From: Xylaria sp. FL1777
Taxonomy: Eukaryota > Ascomycota > Sordariomycetes > Xylariales > Xylariaceae
DNA: 24,061 nucleotides
Direction of reading: 5' to 3'
NCBI GenBank assembly: GCA_022578965.1
Contig: MU400909.1
Coordinates: 1-24,061 of the forward strand
The position numbers and the translations under genes are program-made. Below the pieces are notes generated by a model. That model had not been told where the DNA came from. It made no database searches and worked only from the letters and a program-made list of their open reading frames with translations. Positions 10,898 through 21,100 of the stretch are shown one piece after another. Position 1 is the stretch's first letter, and every line of letters begins with the position of its first letter.

Positions 10898-11179
10898 AAA
10901 GCTTGTATAAAAAACGTATTTTTTAATTTATACAAAATAATTTATAACTAAAAACTTACTTTAAAAGAATTTTTTTTATATATAATAAAATATAAAAAAT
11001 ATTTAAAGTTAAATAATAGTGCTAAAAATATTAATAAAGAATTTAGTAATTAAACTACTTAATATTTAATAAATAGCGCATTTTTTTATTATATAATAAA
11101 AGAAAATATTTAAAACTATAAAACAATAATAGTATATAATTAATTTATATTAAGCAATTATTATTATATAAATTATTAA

Positions 11180-11500
11180 AATAAACTTTAAAATACTAGC
11201 GCTTTTAACTATTTAACAGTAAAAAAAGCCTAATTAAAAGTATACTTTTAAATATATTTCTATATAAAAGTTAATTAAACCTTAAGTAACGCTTACATTT
11301 ATTTTAGCAAAAATAATACTATAAGTGCTATAAATATTATATAAATAAAAAACGCCTTTAGTATAACTATATACTATATTTTAAATATTTTTACTTTTTT
11401 TTTATTTTTATTAAAAAATGTTAACTGCTTAAAAATATACTTTAATAATATAAAAAACGTTATTATATAATAAAACAAAAAGATTATTTTTATTGTATAA
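11180..11500 (+). pseudogene. Probable retropepsin (protease) region remnant
   Basis: It lies between the Gag knuckle and the integrase, where copia elements carry their aspartic protease. The frame contains YFNNIKNV at about 11435, matching the conserved 'DMDRL.VYFNNL.N' type block that closes the protease region in fungal copia proteins. The catalytic DTG cannot be seen; an Asp codon would have become Asn. In an active element it would cut the polyprotein into Gag, integrase and RT/RNase H. Confidence 0.5.
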
Positions 11501-11559
11501 AAATAAAAACACTTGTTTTTTAATACTAGCTTATATAAAGCAAATTTATACTTTATAAA

Positions 11560-12560
11560 AACAGAACTTTAAAAGCTTTATAAACGCTTTAAACATTTTT
11601 ATATAAAAAAACTATATAATATGCTTAATTATGCAAGCTATAATATTAATTGCTTTGCTTTAAAAAAGATTTAAAAGTTTTGCTATTATTGCTAATTATA
11701 TAACTAAGCATTTTATTGTTTTAAGTTTATAATTAAAAATAATTGCAACTTTAATTATAAAGTTATAATTAATGCTATATAAATAAATAATAAGTAGGTT
11801 TTATATATAATTAATATAGCTATATTGTTTTAAATAGCTATATTTTTAAAATTTATATTTATATAAAACGCTTAAAAAGCTTTATGTAAGTATTAAATTA
11901 ACGTATACTAAAAACCTTTAAATTATATTATATATAACTTTAATATAAACTTTTTGTTTAAAGAATTTTAAAACTAAGCTAAAATTATAAATATAAAGTG
12001 CTAAAAAATACTTATTAAAGCTTACTAAGCTATTAATAAAATAAAAAAAGCATATAAACTTTTTTATTATATATATAATATACTAAAAGCTAAACTAAAT
12101 TATTATACAAAAAATAAATTAATTCTATAAATAATAATTAAAGCTTTAAATAATACTATAAAGCTTAATAGCTTAGTTTTAATGCTTTTTATATTTAAGG
12201 CATATTTAAAAGTTAATTAAAACTTTTTTTTTTTGCTAAATATTATATAAAAAGCTAAAGCAGTTAAAAAAGCTATAAAAATACTTTGCAAAAAACAAGC
12301 AAAAGTTAAAATTAGCTATACAATTTATAAATATAATAAGCTAGCTTTATACAAAGTATTATTTTTACTTTTATATAGTAAAGTTTTTATATAGCGTAAA
12401 AAGCAAAGCTAAAAAAAACTATATAAAATATAATTAATTAAAGAACTTAATATAATTATTAATTTTATAAACAGCTTAATTTGCTTTAAATAAATATAAG
12501 TTAAGCTATATTATTATATAATTAAACATATTTTAGTAAATAGTAAAAAAAAAAACATAA
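11560..12560 (+). pseudogene. copia integrase remnant (HHCC plus D,D35E core, all acids lost)
   Basis: The zinc-binding domain keeps His at 11594-11596 and the Cys pair CYYC at 11681-11692. The catalytic core follows. First Asp, now Asn, at 11771-11773; second Asp, now Asn, at 11936-11938; Glu, now Lys, at 12044-12046 within NKIKKAY, where fungal copia has GKVER. The last two are separated by exactly 35 residues, the integrase D,D35E spacing, which confirms the assignment. The change of every catalytic acid to Asn or Lys needs only G-to-A. In an active copy this enzyme inserts the cDNA and makes the 5-bp duplication seen at both ends of the element. A basic stretch (about 12590-12635, KKRKR) follows before RT. 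Confidence 0.88.
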
Positions 12561-12739
12561 CTACTATAAAACTAGCTATAAAACTAGCTATACAAAAAAA
12601 ACGCAAAAGATTTAAAAAAACTAAGAACTTTTTTATAGCATTTATATAAAACATTAATAACTTGTTTTTAACTTTAAAAAAAGAACAAAACTATGCTTTA
12701 GTAATAAAGTTACATAAAAATAGCATTATTAGCACTTTT

Positions 12740-13660
12740 AACGTTTTATTTAAAAAATTAAACACTATAAAAATTAATGACTTTATTATATAAAATGTTT
12801 TTTAGTTTATAAAATATAACTTAAACAAACATAATAATACCTAAATTTTTAAGTTTTGCTTTATATAAAAAATTAAAAAAAAAACAACTAAGCTATATAA
12901 AAAGTTTAAATTAGTTATATAAAGCTATAATAATACAAAAAAAAAAACTATATTAACTTAATTATTAATAATTTAGCAAATAAGCTAATAATTATTATTA
13001 GCTTTAGGCTTTTTACTAATTTAAGACTTTAATGCTTTAAGTAAGCTTTAAAATATTACATAAGCATATATATAATTAAAAAATAAGCTTGCATAAAAGA
13101 TTTTTATATAACTACTTTTTAAACTTGTTTTAAAATATTTTAAAAAAACAATTATATAAATTATATAATTATTATATAGCTTAGCTAAATTAAAGCTATA
13201 TTAGTTTAAAACTTATTACTAATATTACTATAAAAAACTTAGTATAATAATTTTTATATATAACTTATGTTTATTATTTATATTAGGACTTTTATATAAA
13301 TTTAGCATTATAAGTTTATAAACAAACAATACATTTAGCTTTATTATACCTAAATTTTTAGCAAAAAAAAAACATAAATTATATAAAGCAAAGTTTTATA
13401 TAAAGCTAAAAGAAATTTTATAATAAGATTACTTTATTAAATTTAATAGTAGTTAAGTTACTTTTTTATACAAAAAAAATATAATGCTTACGTAAAAAAG
13501 CTAAGCAAACTAATTAGCTTTAATTAACTTTTATATAAAAAATGCTATATAGTAATATATTTTTTAATATATATATAGTGCTTACATAAATAATATTTGC
13601 TAACTAAAAGCTATATATAACTTTATAACTACTGCTTAAGTAATTAACTTAGTGCTAGTA
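12740..13660 (+). pseudogene. copia reverse transcriptase remnant
   Basis: In the gag-pol frame the blocks follow the order of fungal copia RT. There is an IFKF(C)FI block near 12840 (family form 'IFKSRFV'), then KLVI*SYN and ILT* (family 'RLVVQGY' and 'LTQSPT'), and further on L*TNNTF at 13319-13336. The last block matches 'LQTDDT', the RT catalytic motif of this group; both Asp codons are now AAC/AAT (Asn) at 13325-13330, so catalysis is lost. It continues into the connecting segment before RNase H without a frameshift. Many Gln, Trp and Arg positions read as TAA/TAG. Confidence 0.85.
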
Positions 13661-13699
13661 AATATTAAAAATTTAAACCGTAAAGTTAAGTAGCAAATA

Positions 13700-14260
13700 A
13701 ATAATTATAACTATAAATTAACGTTTATATTTTTAGATTTAAGCTATATAAAACTGTTTATTTTTACGAACGGTTTATTTATAAATAACATTAATATAAC
13801 TTTATAACTTAGATTTATTATTATATTTGCAATAAAATACCGTACAAAAGAAAACCTAGCTTTTAAAATTAAAAGAAATATTATACATTAAAACTTTAAT
13901 AAATGTAAACAAGTAATATAAAGCATGCTAGCTAATAAATTATATAGCATAATAAATAGCTTTAATAGTGCTATAGCTTTTTATATAATGCTTTAAAAAC
14001 TTATAGCTATGCTAAAAATATTTTTAATTTTTGCTATATTATATTTAAACTTAAAATTGTTATATAACTATTTAGTAAAGCTAAAAACTACTTAAAAAAA
14101 ACGCTTTATAATTAATATTATATTATTTAAAAAATCGTATAAAAAAAAAGAAATTTTTAAAGTATAATAAATTAATAATAAAAATAATTTAGCTAATACG
14201 TTTATAAAAAAAACATTAAACTAAGCATTAAAAACCTTAGTATTTATAAACTAGCTAACT
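13700..14260 (+). pseudogene. copia RNase H remnant, all four catalytic acids lost
   Basis: It follows RT in the same frame. The four acidic positions of the RNase H core are all visible and all mutated: Asp to Asn at 13769-13771 (FTNG, family FTDG), Glu to Lys at 13937-13939 (LANKLYS, family LASELY), Asp to Asn at 14048-14050 (family 'CTDS'), and Asp to Asn at 14195-14197 (LANTF, family 'PADAFT'). Conserved surroundings such as LVKLKTT*KKR and ALKTLV remain. In an active element it degrades the RNA strand of the RNA/cDNA hybrid. This is the best-preserved domain of the element and the clearest basis for the copia call. Confidence 0.92.
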
Positions 14261-15057
14261 ATATAAATAAAAGCATTTATAAAAAAAAAATAAAAACAAC
14301 TTTTATACAAACAAATTAAAAAAAAAGAATTAAAAAAATACTTTTGTATAAAAACTATTATAATAATTATATAATAAGTAAAAAAGCAATAAGCAAATAT
14401 ATTTTAATTTTAAAAAAAACACTAAAAATTATAAAACATTGCAAATTTTACATTTTTTTTTATATAACTATTTTTTAAGCTATATATAAATGCTTAACAT
14501 TTTTTTTTACTTTTTTTATTAAATTATTATATAACATTTAACTTTTTTTTATTTATTTAAGTATAATAATTATAACAAGTATTATATAATTGTTAAATGC
14601 ATATAATATATATATTACTTTAAAATTTTATTATTTATTAATAACTTTAAAATAAAAAGCTTTTATAGTTTATATAAGCATTTTAGTTATATAAAGCAAT
14701 TATAGTGCTATATAACTAAATAAGTACTATATAAAAGTAGCTTTTATAACAAATTATTTAAGCTATAATAAAAGCAATTAAAGCACTATATAAAATTTAA
14801 ACTTTAATATTAATTAAAAGCATTAATATAACTTAAAACTTATTACTTTTTATATAACAAACAATTATTAGTAAATTATTTAAATAATAAGCTATACAAA
14901 AAAAAAACAAATATATATATTTATATATAATAACTAAAAAAACAATTAATTGCTAAAATTATTAATTAATAGTTATATAATATTATAATTATTGTTTTAG
15001 CTTATAACATAAAGCTAATAATTATTAATGTTATATTATAATAAAACAGCTATTATA

Positions 15058-15140
15058 TAAATATATATATATATATATATAAGTATATATATAAAAATAA
15101 CTAAGTATAAAGCTATTATAAATATATATATATATATATA
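15058..15140. repeat. (TA)n microsatellite tracts
   Basis: Two pure TA runs, about 15058-15081 and 15122-15140, separated by mixed sequence. Copy B has the matching tract at about 17316-17336, with nearby ATACATAC variants that suggest the original repeat contained CA/TG steps later converted to TA. Confidence 0.8.
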
Positions 15141-15611
15141 AAGCAGCTAATAGTAAAATAAGCAGCTATATAAAATAAAAAGTTTAAAAATATAAAAGCA
15201 ATAAAAAGCATTATAAAATTTAGGCTTTTTTTATAAATAAAGCCTAGCTTTTATACTTTAATATATTATTAAACTTACTGTTATACAAAAAAAAAACTTT
15301 TAATTAACCTTAATATAAATTGCTTACTGCTAATACTTTATTTTATATTATTAATTAACGTTAGTTAGCTATATAATAATAAAAACAAAAAACTTTAATT
15401 ATATTAGCAATAATTAAATTGCATAAAAGTTTAAATGCTTTATTTAAAAAGCAACTATTTTTAAACTTAAGCTTTATATAACTATAAAGTTTAAAAAAAG
15501 CAAACATATAAGCAGCTCTTTTTTTATAAAAACTAAAGTATTAAATGTTTAACTTTTTATAAAACTATTTTTTTTTATTTTTTTTAAATAATATTATACA
15601 AAAAAAATTAT

Positions 15612-15632
15612 AACTAAAAAAAAAATAGTTAA
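15612..15632 (+). other. Candidate polypurine tract
   Basis: A run of A (15616-15625) followed by TAGTTAA ends directly at the 3' LTR. Copy B on its coding strand has a run of A, then GTAGCTAA, at the same place. Position and purine content fit the second-strand primer of LTR elements. RIP also creates A-rich runs, so the call is tentative. Confidence 0.4.
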
Positions 15633-15919
15633 TATTAAAATCACTGGTTATTAATTATAACTTTTATATATAATATATATAATAGGTTTTATATAAAGAT
15701 TACTTTATATAAAAGCTATTATATAAACTAAAGTAATCTTAGTGTTAGCTTAGTTTATATATTAGCAAAGTTTTTATATATAAAAAAAAACCTTTGCTTT
15801 ATATGAACTTTTTTTTCTTTTAAACATATAAAATATAAATAGCTTATAATATAAAGATTATTATATTTTATTTTAGCATATATATATTAAATGTATAATT
15901 ATATAAAGCTTATTTAATA
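15633..15919 (+). repeat. 3' LTR of copia copy C (287 bp)
   Basis: Direct repeat of 8546-8832 with equal length. It is more heavily mutated: the TG start has become TA, the CA end has become TA, and the hairpin core reads TTATATAAAG instead of TTGCACAAAG. All these changes are transitions in CpA/TpG contexts. Confidence 0.92.
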
Positions 15920-15924
15920 TTAAT
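15920..15924. repeat. Target site duplication of copia copy C, right (TTAAT)
   Basis: Identical to 8541-8545 on the other side of the element, so copy C is an undisturbed single insertion. Confidence 0.8.
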
Positions 15925-16473
15925 ATTATTTTTATTTTTAGTATTATTTATAATAAAAACATGCTTAAAGCTATTAATTAAAGCTTTATTTTTAAAAATT
16001 TTATATTTATTTTAAATTTTATTAAATTTGCTAAAAAAATTATTATAAAAAAGCTTGCTTTTAATAGTTATAAATTAGCTAATTTACTTTTTTTAGTTTA
16101 TTTTAAAATTTTTAAGCTATTTAGCTTTTGCTTTATAGTTTTTTATATAATAGTTAATTTTACTATAATTAAAACATTTATTTTATATTATTTAAGCTAT
16201 AAATTTAACTATAAATTAGTTATTTTTATGTTTTATAATTTAATTTATTTTTTATTTATTAGTTTTAAAGTTTAAAATTATTAATATTAATAATATTTTA
16301 ATATAATTTATTAATTAAATTTATGCTATGTTTAATTTTTTAGTAGTTTTAGTACTAATATTATATTTATAATATAATATTAAAGTATTTTATAATTAAA
16401 TTATTACTTTAAAAATATTATAAATTTTTAGCTTAATTAATATTATAGCTATTATATAAAATAGTTATATAGC
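15925..16473. other. A+T-rich spacer between copies C and B
   Basis: About 550 bp, almost only A and T, no recognised gene, RNA or repeat. It would be continuous with 7191-8540 before copy C inserted. It forms the centre of the large C/B inverted repeat. Confidence 0.5.
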
Positions 16474-16683
16474 TTTTTTGTTGAATGAGCTTTATACGAT
16501 CGTACGTTTAATACATATGTGCTAAAACAAAGTACAATAATCTTTATATTGTAAGCTGTTTATATTTTGTATGTTTAAAAGAAAAAAAGGTTCGTACAAA
16601 GCAAAAGTTCTTTTTTATGTGCAAAAACTTTGCTAGCATATAAGCTAAGCTAACACTAAGATTACTTTAGTTCATGCAATAGT

Positions 16684-16711
16684 TTTTGCACAAAGTAGTC
16701 TTTGTGCAAAA
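16684..16711. repeat. Perfect LTR hairpin (12-bp arms, 4-nt loop)
   Basis: TTTTGCACAAAG, loop TAGT, CTTTGTGCAAAA. The arms are exact reverse complements. The arms contain CpA/TpG sites, the preferred RIP targets, yet survive here. Copies at 8600-8627 (one mismatch) and in the other LTRs (more decayed) show that it is ancestral. Confidence 0.85.
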
Positions 16712-16725
16712 CTTATTATACGTAC

Positions 16726-16733
16726 TATATATA
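16726..16733 (-). promoter_or_regulatory. Candidate TATA box of the copia LTR
   Basis: TATATATA on the coding strand, 32-39 bp from the LTR 5' end, preceded by CTCC. The same place in copy A reads TCTTATATATAG. In a sequence so rich in A and T this is suggestive only; the similar position of TATA motifs in the second LTR family adds some support. Confidence 0.4.
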
Positions 16734-16765
16734 GGAGTTATAACTAATAACTAGTTATTTTAACA

Positions 16766-18100
16766 TTAGCTACTTTTTTTTAATTATAATTTCCTTTGTA
16801 TAATGCTATTTAAAAGAAATAAAAAAGAATAGTTCTATAAAAAGTTAAACATTTAGTACTTTAGTTTTTGCAAAAAAAGAGTTGTTTATATATTTGCTTT
16901 TTTTAAACTTTATAGTTATATAAAGCCTAGGTTTAAAAATAGTTGCTTTTTAAGTAAAACATTTAAACCTTCGTATAGTTTAATTATTGCTAGCATAATT
17001 AAGGTTTTTTGTTTTTATTGTTATATAACTAACTAACATTAGCTAATAATATAAAGTAAAGTATTAGTAGTAAGCAATTTATATTAAGGTTAATTAAGGG
17101 TTTTTTTTTTATATAGCAGCAAGTTTAATAATATACTAAAATATAAAAGCTAGGCTTCGTTTATAAAAAAAGCTTAAATTTTGCAGTGCTTTTTGTTGCT
17201 TTTATATCTTTAGACTTTTTATTTTATATAGCTGCTTATTTTACTATTAGCTGCTTTATACGCATATATACATACTTATAATAGCTTTACATTTAGTTAT
17301 TCTTACATATATACTTATATATATATATATATATATTTATATAATAGCTGCTTTATTATAATACAACATTAATAGTTGCTAGCTTTGCGTTATAAGCTAA
17401 AACAATAGTTATAACGTTATATAATTATTAATTAGTAATTTTAGCAATTAATTGTTTTTTTAGTTGTTATATATAAATATATATTTTTGTTTTTTTTTGT
17501 ATAGCTTATTGTTTAAGTAGTTTGCTAATAATTGTTTGTTATACAAAAAGTAACAAGTTTTAAGTTGCATTAATGCTTTTAGTTAATATTAAGGTTTAAA
17601 TTTTACATAGTGCTTTAATTGCTTTTATTATAGCTTAAATAATTTGTTATAAAAGCTATTTTTATGCAGTATTTATTTAGTTATGCAGCACTATAATTGC
17701 TTTATGCAGCTAAAATGCTTATACAAACTACAAAAGCTTTTTATTTTAAGGTTATTAATAAGTAATAAAATTTTAAAGTAATACATGTGCTATATATGTT
17801 TAGCAATTGCATAATACTTATTGCAATTATTATGTTTAAATAAATAAAAAAAAGTTAAGTATTATATAATAGTTTAGTAAAAAAAGTAAAAAAAAATGTT
17901 AAGCACTTATATATAGCTTAAAAAATAGTTATATAAAAAAAAATATAAAATTTGCAATGTTTTATAGTTTTTAGTATTTATTTTAAAATTAAATATATTT
18001 GCTTATTGCTTTCTTATTTATTATATAATCATTATAACAATTTTCGTACAAAAGTATTCTTTTAACTTTTTTTTTTAATTTGTTTATATAAAGGTTATTT
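16766..18100 (-). other. copia tail between pol stop and 3' LTR (copy B)
   Basis: Counterpart of 14294-15632 in copy C, better preserved. No domain was recognised on either strand. It contains a (TA)n tract near 17316-17336 and, next to the LTR, a purine-rich tract on the coding strand (16766-16795). Confidence 0.6.
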
Positions 18101-21100
18101 TTACTTTTTTTTTACAAATGCTTTTATTTGTATAGTTAGCTAGTTTATAAATACTAGAGTTTTTAGCGCTTGGTTTAGTGTTTTTTTTATAAACGCGTTA
18201 GCTAGATTATTTTTGCTATTAATCTATTATACTTTAAAGATTTTTTTCTTTTTATATAACTTTTTAAGTAATATAATATTAATTATAAAGCGTTTTTTTT
18301 AAGTAGTTCTTAGCTTTACTAAACAATTATATAACAATTTTAAGTTTAAATATAGTATAACAAAAATTAAAAGTATTTTTAGCATAGCTATAATTTTTTA
18401 AAGCGTTATATAAAAAGCTATAGCACTATTAAAGCTATTTATTATGCTATATAATTTACTAGCTAGTATACTTTGCGTTATTTGTTTATACTTGCTAAAG
18501 TTTTAATATATAATGTTTTTTTTAATTTTAAAAGCTAGATTTTTTTTTGTATAGTGCTTTATTGCAAATATAATAATAAATCCAAGTTATAAAGTTATAT
18601 TAGTATTATTCGCAAATAAACTATTTATAAAAATAAACAGTTTTATATAGCTTAAGTCCAAAAATATAAACGTTAATCTATAGTTATAATTATTTATTTG
18701 CTATTTAATCCTACGGTTTAAATTTTTAACATTTGCTAATGTTAAGTTAGTTACTTAAGCAATAGCTGCAAAGTTATATATAGCTTTTAGTTAGCAAATA
18801 TTATTTATGTAAGCGTTATATATACATTAAAAAATATATTACTATGTAGCATTTTTTATACAAAGGTTAATTAAAGCTAGTTAGTTTGCTTAGCTTTTTT
18901 GCATAAATATTATATTTCCTTTATATAAAAAAATAACTTAACTATTGTTAAATTTAATAAGGTAATCTTGTTATAAAATCTTTTTTAGCTTTATATAAAA
19001 CTTTGCTTTGTATAACTTATGTTTTTTTTTTGCTAAAAATTTAAGTGTAATAAAACTAAACATATTATTTATTTGCAAACTTATAATATTAAATTTATAT
19101 AAAGGTTTTAATATAAATAATAAACATAAGTTATATATAAAAACTACTATACTAAGTTTTTTATAATAATATTAGTAGTAAGTTTTGAACTAATATAGCT
19201 TTAACTTAGCTAAGCTATATAATAGTTATACGATTTATATAATCGTTTTTTTAAGATATTTTAAAACAAGTTTAAAAAATAATTATATAAAAATCTTTTA
19301 TGTAAGTTTATTTTTTAATTATATATATGCTTATATAATATTTTAAAGCTTGCTTAAAGCGTTAAAATCTTAAATTAACAAAAGGCTTAAAGCTAATAAT
19401 AGCTATTAGCTTATTTACTAAATTATTAATAATTAAGTTAGTATAGTTTTTTTCTTTGTATTATTATAGCTTTATATAACTAATTTAAACTTTTTATATA
19501 GCTTAGTTATTTTTTTTTTAATTTTTTATATAAAGTAAAACTTAAAAATTTAAGTATTATTATATTTATTTAAATTATATTTTATAAACTAGAAAACATT
19601 TTATATAACAAAGTTATTAATTTTTATAGTATTTAATTTTTTAAATAAAGCGCTAAAAGTGCTAATAATGCTGTTTTTATGCAATTTTACTACTAAAGTA
19701 TAATTTTGTTTCTTTTTTAAAATTAAAAACAAATTATTAATGTTTTATACAAACGTTATAAAAAAGTTTTCAGCTTTTTTAAGTTTTTTGCGTTTTTTTC
19801 GTATAGCTAGTTCTATAGCTAGTTCTATAGCAGTTATATTTTTTTTTTTACTATTTACTAAAGTATATTTAATTATATAGTAATATAGCTTAACTTATGT
19901 TTATTTAAAGCAAATTAAGCTGTTTATAAAGTTAATAATTATGTTAAGTTTTTTAATTAATTATATTTTGTATAGTTTTTTTTAGCTTTACTTTTTACGT
20001 TATATAAAGATTTTATTATATAAAAGTAAAAATAATACTTTGTATAAAGCTAGCTTATTATGTTTATAAATTATATAGCTAATTTTAACTTTTGCTTGTT
20101 TTTTATAAAGCATTTTTATAGCTTTTTTAATTGCTTTAGCTCTTTATATAATATTTAGCAAAAAAAAAAAGTCTTAATTAACCTTTAAATATGCCTTAAA
20201 TATAAAAAGCATTAAAACTAAGCTATTAAGCTTTGCAATATTATTTAAAGCTTTAACTGTTATTTGTAAAATTAACTTATTTTTTATATAATAACTTAGT
20301 TTAGCTTTTAATATGTTATATATATAACGGAAAAATTTATATGCTTTTTTTATTTTATTAATAGCTTAATAAATTTTAATAGGCATTTTTTAGCACTTTA
20401 TATTTATAATTTTAGCTTAGTTTTAAAATTCTTCAGACAAAAAGTTTATATTAAAGTTATATATAATATAGTTCGGAAGTTCTTAATATATGTTAATTTA
20501 GCATTTATATAAAGCTTTTTAAACGTTTTATGCAAATATAAATTTTAAAAATATAGCTGCTTAAAATAATATAGCTATATTAATTATATATAAAACCTGC
20601 TTATTATTTATTTATATAGCATTAATTATAACTTTATAATTAAAGTTATAGTTATTTTTAATTATAAACTTAAAACAATAAAATGCTTAGTTATATAACT
20701 AGCAATAATAGTAAAACTTTTAAATTTTTTTTAAAGCAAAGTAATTAATATTATAATTTATATAACTAAGCATATTATATAGTTTTTCCGTACAAAAGTA
20801 TTTAAAGCGTTTATAAAGCTTTCGGAGTTTTGTTTTTATAAAATATAAACTTGCTTTATATAAACTAATATTAAAAAACAAATGTTTTTATTTTTATATA
20901 ATAGAAATAATCTTTTTGTTTTATTATATAATAATGTTTTTTGTATTATTAAAGTATGCTTTTAAGCAATTAGCGTTTTTTAATAAAAATAAAAAAAAAG
21001 TAAAAGTATTTAAAATATAATATATAGTTATACTAAAAGCGTTTTTTATTTATATAGTGCTTATAGTACTTATAGTATTATTTTTGCTAAAACAAATATA

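Larger units (their letters stand above)
9500..14293 (+). pseudogene. copia gag-pol polyprotein, one frame, riddled with RIP stop codons
   Basis: All recognisable domains share one reading frame: zinc knuckle codon at 10844, protease region at 11411, integrase at 11585, linker at 12560, RT at 13325 and RNase H at 13721 are all in phase. The frame ends at a TAA at 14291-14293 that copy B also has. Just upstream, copy C has TAA at 14264-14266 where copy B has CAA, a direct view of a RIP-made stop. The length, about 1600 codons, fits fungal copia polyproteins. The start is approximate: the frame can be followed upstream to about 9500 with no clear ATG. Similarity was judged by eye against the known fungal copia domain order, not by a search. 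Confidence 0.85.
14294..15632 (+). other. 1.34-kb copia tail between pol stop and 3' LTR
   Basis: Present in both C and B (B: 16766-18100), so it belongs to the family. I see no recognised domain. It includes (TA)n tracts at about 15058-15081 and 15122-15140 and A-rich runs. A purine-rich tract directly before the 3' LTR (about 15614-15632) is a candidate polypurine primer. Unusually long for a copia 3' region; an extra gene or a captured fragment is possible but unproven. Confidence 0.6.
8546..15919 (+). mobile_element. Full-length Ty1/copia retrotransposon, copy C (7374 bp)
   Basis: The element has two direct 287-bp LTRs, a 5-bp duplication on both sides, and internal order Gag, protease, integrase, RT, RNase H. 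The integrase-before-RT order defines the copia superfamily. The internal region is 6800 bp: about 0.67 kb of leader, about 4.8 kb of gag-pol, and about 1.34 kb after the stop codon. It is the mirror image of copy B and overlaps the family content of copy A. It is dead through point mutations rather than deletions. The 3' LTR is more heavily mutated than the 5' LTR. Confidence 0.95.
16479..16765 (-). repeat. 3' LTR of copia copy B (287 bp), best-preserved LTR of the family
   Basis: On the coding strand it starts TGTTAAAATAAC at 16765 and ends CTCATTCAACA at 16479, so both TG and CA ends are intact. It contains a perfect 12-bp inverted repeat at 16684-16711 and a TATATATA close to its 5' end. 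It is the best guide to the unmutated LTR. Confidence 0.93.

Noticed and set aside
13540..13600. Frameshift between RT and RNase H in copies B and C
   Set aside because: Recounting the positions showed that codons at 13325 and 13721 are in the same frame; the apparent shift was a tracking error.
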